This document shows, one piece after another, positions 38,467 through 47,141 of a stretch of 64,000 nucleotides of DNA (position 1 is the first letter of the stretch; each line of letters opens with the position of its first letter). The DNA is taken from NCBI RefSeq assembly GCF_003576475.1, contig NZ_QWGR01000021.1, forward strand, positions 1 through 64,000, given 5' to 3'. The translations under genes were made by a program, and so were the position numbers. This stretch comes from Maribellus luteus (lineage in GTDB: Bacteria > Bacteroidota > Bacteroidia > Bacteroidales > Prolixibacteraceae). The notes under the pieces were generated by a model that was given only the letters and a program-made list of their open reading frames with translations, ran no database searches and had not been told where the DNA came from.

Positions 38467-39273
38467 TTATTTCTTTAACCCGGTGATCATCAAAACGCCA
38501 ATAATCACCATTGCCGCCGCATAAATGTAGCGGGCTTTGTTCTCCGACTTGTCTGTTTTTATTTTAGCCAAAAGATTAGGCCCCAGCAACGACCCGATAA
38601 CCGAGCCGCCGGTTAAAAAAAGTACCAGTGTAAAATCGATCTGCCCCACCAGAAAATGGGCGCCAATGGCAAAAACCGTATTGGCCAGAACCACCAGCAA
38701 CGATGTTCCGATCACCAGCTTTAACGGAATCTGCATCGAAAAAAGACCCGCTATCACCGGGGCTGTTCCGCTGGTACCAAAGGTTCCGGTAATAATTCCG
38801 GCAAACAAACCAAAAAACGAACCTTTGGCCTTGTTCTTTATTCCCGACGGCATGGAAGATGCTTCCATGCTCTGCTCCGGTTCGTTTTTTCGCATCGTTC
38901 CATAGGCAATATGAGCGGCAATCAACACCGAATAGATTCCGAAACTTACCCGCAACTGTCCCGGACTGATCAGGCTTGTAATCCCTGCTCCGACAAAGGC
39001 ACCTGCAATTCCGGCCAAGGCAAAAACCAACCCGGTTCTGAAATCGATGTTTGATTTCCGGGAATGGCCAACCGTTCCGACAATAGCAATCGGCAGAGTG
39101 GCAACCAATGAGGTAATTACCGCGGTTTGCATCGGAACTCCGATCAGAATCGTAAGCAGCGGAAGAAAAATAAATCCGCCCCCGCCCCCCAGCATGGTTC
39201 CAAACAATCCTACCACAAAGCCAATAAGTGGCAACAGGTAGTAAACAGGTTCTATGTCAGAATATACAATCAT
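38467..39273 (-). CDS. TauE/SafE family sulfite/anion exporter
   Basis: A 268-residue inner membrane protein with about eight helices in two related halves. The glycine-rich first half reads GLFGTMLGGGGGFIFLPLL, and the second repeats the pattern with GTFGTSGTAPVIAG. These are the two inverted TauE repeats. Family members move sulfite, sulfoacetate or other organosulfonate anions, or are uncharacterised. It sits 13 bp after the upstream DUF3108-like gene and 15 bp before cdsA, so it is transcribed with the lipid cluster. A link to a sulfonated lipid is speculative. Confidence 0.9.
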   Translation of the reverse strand: MIVYSDIEPVYYLLPLIGFVVGLFGTMLGGGGGFIFLPLLTILIGVPMQTAVITSLVATLPIAIVGTVGHSRKSNIDFRTGLVFALAGIAGAFVGAGITSLISPGQLRVSFGIYSVLIAAHIAYGTMRKNEPEQSMEASSMPSGIKNKAKGSFFGLFAGIITGTFGTSGTAPVIAGLFSMQIPLKLVIGTSLLVVLANTVFAIGAHFLVGQIDFTLVLFLTGGSVIGSLLGPNLLAKIKTDKSENKARYIYAAAMVIIGVLMITGLKK

Positions 39274-39286
39274 ATCAGCTCAAAGT

Positions 39287-39880
39287 CTACAACACTCTTT
39301 TAAGGTAAACGGTGGCCAGCGGGTGTTTTAACTCCGCTTCCTGAAGTATTCCATCCTTGTAACTATACTCGTGTGCTTTCCGGTTTTTTTCGTCGCTTAT
39401 CCTATAAGTATGCTTATCCACTTTTTCAATTTTCTGCACCTCGCCGCTGCGCTCTTTAAACACTTGCGAAATTCCGGCAGGTTCGTTAAAATAAAGCAGG
39501 CTCCCGCTAAAGGTAATGTTCTCGTGTACCAGGGTCGAATCGCCATCTTTTACCAGCACATATGAATCTCCGCTTTTCTCGAGCTTAGTATCCGAATTCA
39601 CCTTTCCGTTTTTTAATGTCTGTACATGGAAATTGGCCAGGCTTCCTTGTTTGTAGGTGCTGTTTTGAACAAATTTCACACGGTACGGAACAAGCAACTT
39701 CACTTCCACGTCGGTAACAGCCTGTATGTCCAGATTTCCGTTTTCACTCCTTTGCTTTACCGTGAAATCGCCGATATTCATCCCCAGAACCCATATATTA
39801 TACCGGGCATTTTGCTCCTCCTGCGCGAACAAGGAATTCATAAAAAATACGACAAATATAAGGCCGGTCAAATATCTCAT
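39287..39880 (-). CDS. Secreted DUF3108/DUF6134-like protein
   Basis: A 197-residue exported protein (signal FVVFFMNSLFAQ) made almost wholly of beta strands. It starts with ARYNIWVLGMNIGDFTVKQ and carries long alternating strands to the end, as in DUF3108/DUF6134 proteins, which resemble periplasmic lipid-handling beta folds. I cannot assign a function. It is the first gene of the minus-strand run leading through TauE/SafE and the lipid enzymes. Confidence 0.75.
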   Translation of the reverse strand: MRYLTGLIFVVFFMNSLFAQEEQNARYNIWVLGMNIGDFTVKQRSENGNLDIQAVTDVEVKLLVPYRVKFVQNSTYKQGSLANFHVQTLKNGKVNSDTKLEKSGDSYVLVKDGDSTLVHENITFSGSLLYFNEPAGISQVFKERSGEVQKIEKVDKHTYRISDEKNRKAHEYSYKDGILQEAELKHPLATVYLKRVL

Positions 39881-40467
39881 ATTACAGTATTAATGCAACT
39901 TCTTATACAATTTCCGAAAACGACAAGTACAAATGCCAGCAGTAGACTTAGCACTTTATACCATTGGAGACATATCCGCCCTTTGCTTTTCTGATCATTC
40001 CCCCGCTTATCATCCTGTATTACTGTATGCAAACAGATCACATCTACTCAATTGTTTATGGCTTTCTCTCCGTGCAATCCTCAGTCAAATTACGTTTCGA
40101 ATGCTTCTCTAAATCAACAGTGAAGCAACTACCTGGTTCATTTGGCGAACATTGCTGCTTTATCTCCGTCTTTCAAAATTACGACATATTATCCAATTCA
40201 ACATAAAGTAATTAGTAACATGATCTGCAATATGTTACACTTCCACTTTTATGTGAAACATTTTATATGTTGATATTCTATTTAAAAATTTGGCTGAACT
40301 GGCTTCGTTGTCAATACTTACTCCAACAAATAACGCGGCTTTGTTTTATAAAAACGGCTCAAAATAACCAAGTCTGCACCTTCGTTTTCTGTTAATCATA
40401 AAAGCTACAAATGTCAATATTCTTTCTTCGTCTCAGAATAGACTATCTTCGGGAAAGCATGTCTGAA
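39881..40467. other. Intergenic region upstream of the lipid operon
   Basis: This 587-bp AT-rich gap separates the tail of the araC gene from the first gene of the minus-strand lipid operon, so it should contain the operon's promoter. The only notable structure is the GTAACAT/ATGTTAC inverted repeat at 40215-40238. No coding frame or RNA gene is evident. Confidence 0.5.
40215..40238. promoter_or_regulatory. Inverted repeat GTAACAT-N10-ATGTTAC
   Basis: Seven-bp perfect arms are separated by 10 bp, one helical turn centre to centre plus, which suits a dimeric repressor or activator. It lies between araC and the lipid operon. Supported only by symmetry and location. Confidence 0.3.
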
Positions 40468-41322
40468 CTACGGATTACACGAAAGCAATCCACGACTGTA
40501 TTCGGTGGGATTTGTATTGGTTAGCCGCTTAAAAAACTTACTAAAAGCAAACTGATCACTAAAATTCAACTGTTCTGAAACGGCCGCAACTTTCAGATTA
40601 TCATTTACAAGCAGCACTTTTGCCTCGCAAACCAATGCCATATTAATCAGTTCGCGCCCGGTAAAACCGGTTACTTTCTTCAGACTCTCTGATAAATGTT
40701 TTGAAGTTACCCGCAGGCGCTGGGCATAAAAGCTAAGATTATGCTGTTGCCGGAAGTGCACATGCAACAAACGAATAAATTCAACCGTCAGTTTTTCGCG
40801 CCGCGAATCGGAGCCGTTTTTCAGCGGCAGATTCTCGCTGATTTGCTTGGCCATCATATAAGAAACTGACACCAGGAGCGTGTGAAGCAGATCGATGGTA
40901 AAAACAAAACCTGTATGGTGTTGCCGGTCCTCCATAATCCGGACAATTTCCCAGATATCGTTAAACTCATTTTCAGAAAAAGACAACTGCAAAGCAGGCG
41001 AAGTAGCAAAATACTGGATCATATCCAGTTTGTTGAAACGCACGGGTACGCGGTGCTGAAAATCGTTCCCCATGGCTATCATCAGCATTTCGGCATCTGG
41101 CGACACCTCCAACAACTCAACAACCACCAGGCGGTTTAACAGCAACATATCGCAAGCTGAAATCACATGTTTTTCTTGTCGGTACCTCACGGTAAGACGT
41201 CCTTGCTTAAGCAGCAACAAGGCACTAAACGCCGGAACAAAGGGCTGATTCATTACAAAGGTCTTTCGAACTCCCTCTGTTTTCAGAATTTCAATATCAC
41301 TGTTATCCTTCTTTTCTGTCAT
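40468..41322 (-). CDS. AraC-family transcriptional regulator
   Basis: A 284-residue regulator. The N-terminal cupin-like ligand-binding part (about 15-160) contains GRLTVRYRQEKHVISACDML. The AraC DNA-binding domain (about 185-280) has two helix-turn-helix units, LSFYAQRLRVTSKHLSESLK and LNFSDQFAFSKFFKRLTNTN, ending PTEYSR. I start at the ATG at 41322, because a longer frame to 41472 would read through the 3' end of RNase P RNA. The regulated genes are unknown. Confidence 0.9.
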   Translation of the reverse strand: MTEKKDNSDIEILKTEGVRKTFVMNQPFVPAFSALLLLKQGRLTVRYRQEKHVISACDMLLLNRLVVVELLEVSPDAEMLMIAMGNDFQHRVPVRFNKLDMIQYFATSPALQLSFSENEFNDIWEIVRIMEDRQHHTGFVFTIDLLHTLLVSVSYMMAKQISENLPLKNGSDSRREKLTVEFIRLLHVHFRQQHNLSFYAQRLRVTSKHLSESLKKVTGFTGRELINMALVCEAKVLLVNDNLKVAAVSEQLNFSDQFAFSKFFKRLTNTNPTEYSRGLLSCNP

Positions 41323-41444
41323 AGCAATCAGGTGGATAAAAATGCTAAAATCATTTGCCTTCTCCAAACCCGTTTTCTGAATTTGAAAAGCCGGGCAATT
41401 TCTGAAATTTATTTTTTTCAGGGAAATATAAAAAAGAAAAAAAT

Positions 41445-41855
41445 GGCAGGCCTGTAAGCCGGGTCCTGTCAATCCCGGTCACCCGGGAAAGCTTTATCAT
41501 TTATCTAGCCCAGGTATCACTACCAGGGTCCTGCAGCCTACCCCTTCCGGTTCCTTTGTGCGTTAGGAACAAAACGGGCCGTTCTGCTGTACCGCAACAG
41601 CGGACAACCGGAATATACATGGCTTTGCAACCCGTGAGACATACGGCTGATGATGTTGCCACCACCACCGGTGTGCTTTTACCACACCTTTTCACCCGTT
41701 CCCTGTCCCGATAGCTATCGGGACAAGGTGGTTATTTTCTGTTATGTTGCTATCCCCTTTCAAAGATCTTCCCGCTAAGAAGCACGGTGCCCTGCGTTGC
41801 CCGGACTTTCCTCCCTGACAGTAAACGTCAGAGCGATAAAGCGGCCTGCCGCTGC
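41445..41855 (-). ncRNA. rnpB: RNase P RNA, bacterial type A
   Basis: Catalytic RNA that trims tRNA 5' leaders. On the minus strand the conserved core GAGGAAAGTCCGGGC (CR-I) is followed by GGGTGAAAAGGTG and, near the end, GACCCGGCTTACAGGCCTGC. The two ends pair as P1: GGCAGGCC at the 5' side and GGCCTGCC at the 3' end. The P12 position is filled by a perfect 20-bp palindrome (41705-41724). The ends are set by P1 and may be off by a few bases. Confidence 0.96.
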
Positions 41856-41862
41856 AAAAGTA
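41855..41862 (-). promoter_or_regulatory. -7 promoter box of rnpB
   Basis: TACTTTTG on the minus strand exactly matches the TAnnTTTG consensus of the Bacteroidota primary sigma factor and abuts the 5' end of RNase P RNA. No clear -33 TTTG is seen. Confidence 0.6.
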
Positions 41863-41991
41863 ATCAATAAGTTTTTGATCTGACGTTAATTTTGTAAATT
41901 GATTGACACACTACTGTTCTGATTATACCGTTTAGCTTGAAAACGGGAACTGTTGTTTAAACCAAAAGTCTAATCCAGAGAACCATTCCTC

Positions 41992-44325
41992 ATGAATGTA
42001 TCAAAATCGGAGAAGCAGGAACTCCTCCAAAAGTTAAACGAATTACTAAAAAAACAATCGGATTTTCAGCAAGAGATAAATGCGCTGCAACGTCATATTG
42101 TCCGCTTGCAGGTGGAAGAGCCCGAGCCTGCTGCTGAAGAAACCAGGGAGTTCACGCACCATGAACAAACACTTGCACAAAAAACGGCAACAACTAAAGA
42201 GCAAGCCCGGTACACAGAACATTACGTAAAAAAGGAAAGTAAAAAAGTCCCAAATTTTTGGGAACAAAGTGGCATTACCTCCGAATTCGAGCAGTTTGTT
42301 GGCACCAACCTCATCAACAAAATAGGAATGATCGTGGTAATCATCGGTGTTGGGATCGGTGCAAAATATGCCATCGACAACAACCTGATTTCGCCTTTAA
42401 TGCGCATCCTTCTGGGTTACCTGGTTGGCGGAATTCTGGCGTTTTTTGCTGTTCGGTTAAAAGAAAATTACTTCAATTTCAGTGCTGTTCTTTTTAGCGG
42501 TGCCATGGCCATTTTTTACTTTATAAGCTATGCCGCTTACACCTATTACAGCCTGTTTCCGTATGTGGTAGCCTTTCTGCTCATGGTTTTATTTACGGTC
42601 TTTACGGTGGCACTTGCCCTGTACTACGACCGCCAGGTAATCGCCCACTTTGGCCTGGCCGGCGCCTACATTGTTCCCTTTATTCTATACAGTCCGGTTT
42701 CGAGCGCACTTGTTCTTTTTACCTACATGGCAATTATCAACCTGGGCATTCTGTTTATTTCCACTAAAAAGCAATGGAAGCCGCTCAACTACATTGCTTT
42801 TCTGGCCACCTGGGGCATTTTTATTTCCTGGTTTGCATCAAAAGATTACGACAACCAACTGGGAACAGCCCTCGTTTTTGCGTCCCTGTTTTTTGCTATC
42901 TTCTACCTGGTATTTCTGTCTTACAAACTCATTCTGAAAGAAAAACTGGCGATCGACGACATCGTTTTTCTAATACTGAATTCAGCCATATTCTATACCA
43001 TTGGCATGGTGGCACTCGACATGAATGACCTTAGCCAAACGTACGGAGGACTTTTTACGTTCATCAATGCCCTTGTGCACGGAAGCACGGCCTTTCTTGT
43101 TTACCGTTCCGAAAAAAAAGAACTTTTTTACTGGACAATCGGGCTGGTTATTTTACTGATCACCATCGCTATCGGCATTCAGTTTGAATCCCATCTCATA
43201 ACCATTCTTTGGGCGGGCGAAGCGGCTTTCCTGTTTTGGTTGGGGCGCAGTCAGAAAATTCCATTGTTCGACTATATTTCAGCCTCCCTGATGGTACTGA
43301 CTTTCTTCGCGCTTACGGTAAACTGGTTTTCGGTGTCGTACAATTTTTACCCTCAAACAATCAACGAGGTATTTACACCGCTTCTTAATCTCACATTTTT
43401 GACATCGCTGGCAGTTGCTGCATCATATGCTTTTGTATATTATACCAATACCCAATGGTCGCCTGAAGAAGGCAAAATGAAGAGTTGGCTGGAGGTGTTT
43501 AACATCTTATTCGGAGGTCTTTTTTTGCTCACCATTTTTATCACTTTTTACAATCAAATAGATCTATACTGGAACAACCGACAAATTTATGCAACCTACG
43601 AGTTGAACGAAAACGGAACCTGGACAAAAGCCTACGAAAACACCAACAAAGATATTTTCACTTTCAAAACCATTTGGATGATGAATTACTCCGTGCTGTT
43701 CTTTTCGGCCCTGGCATTTGTCAACCATAAACGTATCAGGAACATGGTGCTGAATGGCTTTATTCTGGTGATGGGCTTTTTGCTTATGGTGGTGTTGCTT
43801 TCAGGCGGCTTATCTTCACTGGGCTCTCTTCGCGAAAGCTACCTGTCAACCGATTTAGCTGGTAATTACAATGTAACTATTTATTACCTGCTGATCAGGT
43901 ACGTGTTTTATCTGTTTCTGGCTTTGCTTTTTTACGCACTCTACCGGTTTTCACTCGTACAAATTAACCAGAAAAATATTGTGAATACTTTTGAGGTAGT
44001 GCTGAGTATCACGCTGATCGTTATTTGCAGCAGCGAATTGATCCACTGGCTGAATTTGTCCGATTCGGCCAATGTCTACAACTACGGACTCAGTATTTTG
44101 TGGGGAATCCTCTCCTTTTTGCTAATCGTTTACGGGATATGGAAAAAAAAGAAACACCTGCGCCTGACCTCGATTATTCTATTTGGCGTAACCATCATCA
44201 AATTGTTTGTTTACGACCTATCTAATTTGGCGACCGTTCCCAAAACCATTGTGTTTGTTTCGGTTGGCGCCCTGCTGCTGGTGGTTTCTTTTCTTTACAA
44301 CAAGTACCGGAAGATTATTTTCTGA
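41992..44325 (+). CDS. DUF2339 polytopic membrane protein
   Basis: A 777-residue protein with an N-terminal coiled coil (about 3-40, KQELLQKLNELLKKQSDFQQ) and a charged linker. About 20 hydrophobic helices follow (about 105-775), beginning with INKIGMIVVIIGVGIGAKYA, the start of the DUF2339 (PF10101) domain. Short hydrophilic loops separate the helices. The function of the family is unknown; an inner membrane transporter or envelope scaffold is possible. It is a single gene, divergent from rnpB. Confidence 0.9.
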   Translation: MNVSKSEKQELLQKLNELLKKQSDFQQEINALQRHIVRLQVEEPEPAAEETREFTHHEQTLAQKTATTKEQARYTEHYVKKESKKVPNFWEQSGITSEFEQFVGTNLINKIGMIVVIIGVGIGAKYAIDNNLISPLMRILLGYLVGGILAFFAVRLKENYFNFSAVLFSGAMAIFYFISYAAYTYYSLFPYVVAFLLMVLFTVFTVALALYYDRQVIAHFGLAGAYIVPFILYSPVSSALVLFTYMAIINLGILFISTKKQWKPLNYIAFLATWGIFISWFASKDYDNQLGTALVFASLFFAIFYLVFLSYKLILKEKLAIDDIVFLILNSAIFYTIGMVALDMNDLSQTYGGLFTFINALVHGSTAFLVYRSEKKELFYWTIGLVILLITIAIGIQFESHLITILWAGEAAFLFWLGRSQKIPLFDYISASLMVLTFFALTVNWFSVSYNFYPQTINEVFTPLLNLTFLTSLAVAASYAFVYYTNTQWSPEEGKMKSWLEVFNILFGGLFLLTIFITFYNQIDLYWNNRQIYATYELNENGTWTKAYENTNKDIFTFKTIWMMNYSVLFFSALAFVNHKRIRNMVLNGFILVMGFLLMVVLLSGGLSSLGSLRESYLSTDLAGNYNVTIYYLLIRYVFYLFLALLFYALYRFSLVQINQKNIVNTFEVVLSITLIVICSSELIHWLNLSDSANVYNYGLSILWGILSFLLIVYGIWKKKKHLRLTSIILFGVTIIKLFVYDLSNLATVPKTIVFVSVGALLLVVSFLYNKYRKIIF

Positions 44326-44701
44326 AGAAGCAAAACATGATTTTCTGGCGACATTCACAGAAATAAAATGTTTTTAATTCTCAGATAACGACTCTCTTCT
44401 GTTTCTGCCGGGACAGCTCCTCCTTCTCCCTATGCTACTTTTCATACACATAATTAAGTCTGAAATAAGCAAAAAAAATAAGAAATAAAGAATAAGGAAT
44501 AACGAACTGTCGAAAACAGAATAAAAGAGTCCATATTTCCTGATTTTTTATTCCTTATTTCATGTTTCTTATTTAAAACCGTTTCTGTTCTTTTTCAAAT
44601 CCCAATGAAAAAAAGATGTCTACAGCGCAGCTGCAAACAGGGAAGGATAAGAGGCTGGGTATAAATTACGATCGAAACTATTTTTCAGAAAAAGTAGTGC
44701 A
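44326..44701. other. Intergenic region with long imperfect inverted repeat
   Basis: This 376-bp AT-rich gap lies between the convergent DUF2339 and DUF2027-Smr genes. Positions 44476-44502 and 44547-44574 form an imperfect inverted repeat of about 26 bp built on ATAAGGAATAA and its complement. It may act as a bidirectional terminator or be a repeat remnant. No coding frame is seen. Confidence 0.55.
44476..44574. repeat. Long imperfect inverted repeat
   Basis: The left arm (AATAAGAAATAAAGAATAAG and following bases) pairs with the right arm ending CATGTTTCTTATTT across a 44-nt loop. Arms match over about 22 of 26 positions. The location between convergent stops suggests transcript 3' ends. Confidence 0.5.
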
Positions 44702-45739
44702 TCACCGTCTCAAAATCACCATGGTAGCGCCATAGCCATATTCCTTGAACGAAGCATCCTGGTAGTAATACTTTTTGAATTTACGGTTAAGTACATTGGC
44801 CACTTCCTGTTTTAAAACGCCCTGTCCTACCCCGTGAATAAACACAATGCGTTTGACACGATCGCGAATGGCGTTGTTCATTTCCGACTCCACTTTTTCA
44901 AGCTGAATTTCCAGAATCTCGCGGTTACTCAATCCTTCGGGTTGATCCAGCAGTTCGTTGATGTGCAAATCAAAAACCACTTCATCCGATGGTTTCTTCT
45001 TCTGAACTTTCACCGGTGTTTCTGCTGCCGATTTTTCTTTCACCAACTGTTTGAAATCATCTTCAGTAATGGCGTCCAGGCTATCTTTTAACGGATTAGC
45101 GGTAATCTTCAACACCATGGCCGGCCGTTTAAAATACGAACCTGGCTGAAAAGTAGAAGCCTTGTAAAACCTCACCGGGTTTACTTTAAAACGTTTGGTT
45201 ACCGGCGGAAACCACTCATTTCCGTCATCCTTGAAATACAAAACCTGAAACCCGAAATCCGGCAGGCTGCTCAAATCTTCCTGGGTCAGCGAATCAATCT
45301 TCAGTCTTGAATTTGATTTCACATTTCCCGTCTCCACCGTCTTTACATCGCTTTCAGTTAAATACGAGTAGGTAAACAGAATTTTATAGTTGCTATCGTT
45401 AATCAGAAAAACTTCTATTTCTCCGGCCAACGGATTTTTAGCATCCTTCGGAACAAAACAAAAGTAAAAATCAGGGGCATCTTTCCCGTTAATCACCTCG
45501 CCTTCCGGCTCAATGTATTCCGGTTCAGTCATCTTTGTTTCAACAACAGGAGCAGCTTGCGGAACCGTACCTTTTGCATTTAATTCGGGCGCACTTACAT
45601 TTACCAGTTGCGAAATCGGATATGGCACTTCAAAACCATCGTCGCCTTCCACGTTCACCATACTCTTGCTGATGAACCCGGTTACAACACCGCCACCCAC
45701 GTCGTTCAGAAATTTTACTCTGTCTCCTACTTTAATCAT
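44702..45739 (-). CDS. DUF2027 and Smr-domain protein
   Basis: A 345-residue cytoplasmic protein. The N-terminus (about 1-50, IKVGDRVKFLNDVGGGVVTG) is an SH3-like barrel similar to those in MutS2-associated proteins. A DUF2027 beta domain (about 90-240) follows. A C-terminal Smr domain (about 265-345) carries FDLHINELLD and VFIHGVGQGVLK, the D-L-H and H-G-x-G motifs of Smr nucleases. Smr domains cleave RNA or branched DNA, and the related MutS2/SMR proteins act in ribosome rescue. The exact role here is unproven. Confidence 0.92.
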   Translation of the reverse strand: MIKVGDRVKFLNDVGGGVVTGFISKSMVNVEGDDGFEVPYPISQLVNVSAPELNAKGTVPQAAPVVETKMTEPEYIEPEGEVINGKDAPDFYFCFVPKDAKNPLAGEIEVFLINDSNYKILFTYSYLTESDVKTVETGNVKSNSRLKIDSLTQEDLSSLPDFGFQVLYFKDDGNEWFPPVTKRFKVNPVRFYKASTFQPGSYFKRPAMVLKITANPLKDSLDAITEDDFKQLVKEKSAAETPVKVQKKKPSDEVVFDLHINELLDQPEGLSNREILEIQLEKVESEMNNAIRDRVKRIVFIHGVGQGVLKQEVANVLNRKFKKYYYQDASFKEYGYGATMVILRR

Positions 45740-45755
45740 GTTACATTGTTTTGTA

Positions 45756-45763
45756 CAAAGGTA
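45756..45763 (-). promoter_or_regulatory. -7 promoter box of the DUF2027-Smr gene
   Basis: TACCTTTG on the minus strand fits TAnnTTTG and lies 17 bp upstream of the ATG. No distinct -33 element was found. Confidence 0.45.
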
Positions 45764-45829
45764 AACTTTCTGCCTGCACTTTTGCGATTTTGGATTTCAA
45801 AGTAAGAACAGCACTACCAAAGAAAATAT

Positions 45830-45837
45830 TACTTTTG
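45830..45837 (+). promoter_or_regulatory. -7 promoter box of queA
   Basis: TACTTTTG, followed by CACC, fits TAnnTTTG and lies 20 bp upstream of the queA TTG start. It therefore predicts a very short leader and supports that start. Confidence 0.5.
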
Positions 45838-45857
45838 CACCGCAAATAACAATTGGT

Positions 45858-47087
45858 TTGACTTCATACAAAGACATAAAGATCAGTGATTTCACCTATG
45901 AGTTGCCCGATGAACGGATTGCCAAATACCCGTTAAAGGAGCGCGATAAGTCGAAATTACTTACCTGGAAAGACGGCAAAACAGGAGAAGACATCTTCGA
46001 AAACTGCTCCAGCTATCTTCCTGACAATGCGCAACTTGTATTTAACAATACCCGCGTAATTCACGCCCGTTTGTTCTTTTATAAAGAAACCGGTGCCAAG
46101 ATTGAGATCTTTTGCCTGGAGCCGGTTGAACCCGGAGATCACCAACTCGCTTTTCAGCAAACCGAGGAAGTAACCTGGAAATGCATGGTGGGAAATTCAA
46201 AAAAATGGAAAGAAGGATTTCTGACGCATACCTTTGAACTGGACGGTAAAACAATCAACCTGACCGCTGCAAAAGTTGCACAGGAAGAAAACACCTTTCA
46301 CATCCGGTTTATCTGGAACGGCGGAATTCATTTTTCCGAGATCATTGGACACATCGGGCAACTGCCGATTCCGCCTTATTTGAAACGCGAGACGGAAGAG
46401 TCGGACGAAGAAACCTACCAAACCGTTTATGCCAAAATAGATGGTTCAGTAGCTGCGCCAACTGCCGGCCTGCACTTTACGAATAGTGTTTTTGAAGGCC
46501 TACGAAAAAAGAATATCCAAACCCGCGAAGTAACCCTGCATGTGGGAGCCGGTACTTTTCAGCCCGTAAAATCGGAAACCATTGACGGGCACACCATGCA
46601 CCACGAACAGGTTGAAATCCCGATCGATATTTTGCGGTCTTTTCTGGAAGACCCGCGCAACATTATTGCAGTGGGAACCACGTCGGTACGCTCGGTCGAA
46701 AGTTTGTACTGGATCGGTCTGCAACTGGAAGAAAAGCGCTTTGATCCTTTTCATCCGGAGGTAAAACAATGGGAACCTTACCAAAACGAGGCCAGCATCA
46801 GCATTGAAAAAGCACTGCAAAACATTATCTATTTTCTGGCCGAAAACAACGAAAAGGCGATTCGCTTTTCCACACAGATCATCATTCTTCCGGGGTACAA
46901 TTTTAAGTTGATCAGTGGCATGTTCACCAATTTCCACCAGCCACAAAGCACGCTGCTTTTGCTGATCAGTGCTTTTTTAGGCGACGACTGGAAAAAGGTG
47001 TACGAATACGCGCTGGCAAACAATTTTCGTTTTTTGAGTTACGGCGATAGTAACCTTTATTTGAAAAGCAATCACCGACAGATATAA
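45858..47087 (+). CDS. queA: S-adenosylmethionine:tRNA ribosyltransferase-isomerase
   Basis: Makes epoxyqueuosine in the wobble base of tRNAs by transferring the ribosyl group of SAM to preQ1. The 409-residue protein starts with the family signature DFTYELPDERIAKYPLKERD. It also has QLVFNNTRVIHARLFF, the APTAGLHFT active-site motif and LHVGAGTFQPV, followed by GTTSVRS and NFHQPQSTLL. It is longer than the 350-residue enterobacterial enzyme, as is usual in Bacteroidota. The reading frame has no early ATG, so the start is a TTG at 45858, preceded by a -7 box. Confidence 0.95.
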   Translation: MTSYKDIKISDFTYELPDERIAKYPLKERDKSKLLTWKDGKTGEDIFENCSSYLPDNAQLVFNNTRVIHARLFFYKETGAKIEIFCLEPVEPGDHQLAFQQTEEVTWKCMVGNSKKWKEGFLTHTFELDGKTINLTAAKVAQEENTFHIRFIWNGGIHFSEIIGHIGQLPIPPYLKRETEESDEETYQTVYAKIDGSVAAPTAGLHFTNSVFEGLRKKNIQTREVTLHVGAGTFQPVKSETIDGHTMHHEQVEIPIDILRSFLEDPRNIIAVGTTSVRSVESLYWIGLQLEEKRFDPFHPEVKQWEPYQNEASISIEKALQNIIYFLAENNEKAIRFSTQIIILPGYNFKLISGMFTNFHQPQSTLLLLISAFLGDDWKKVYEYALANNFRFLSYGDSNLYLKSNHRQI

Positions 47088-47120
47088 AAAAAACGGCAGG
47101 AAATCCCGCCGGTTTTATAT
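47086..47120. terminator. Bidirectional terminator between queA and the T9SS nuclease-fold gene
   Basis: ACGGCAGG and CCCGCCGGT pair with one mismatch around a 4-nt loop. An A-run lies on the left and TTTT on the right, so it can act for both convergent genes; the longer T-run serves the minus strand. Confidence 0.75.
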
Positions 47121-47141
47121 TGATTTTTTCTTTTTAATCGA

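Noticed and set aside
40468-41472. Longer AraC frame starting at 41472
   Set aside because: It adds 50 residues read through the 3' end of RNase P RNA; the ATG at 41322 gives the normal AraC N-terminus.
41705-41724. Insertion-sequence end or free intergenic repeat
   Set aside because: It is inside RNase P RNA at the P12 position, so it is part of the RNA structure.
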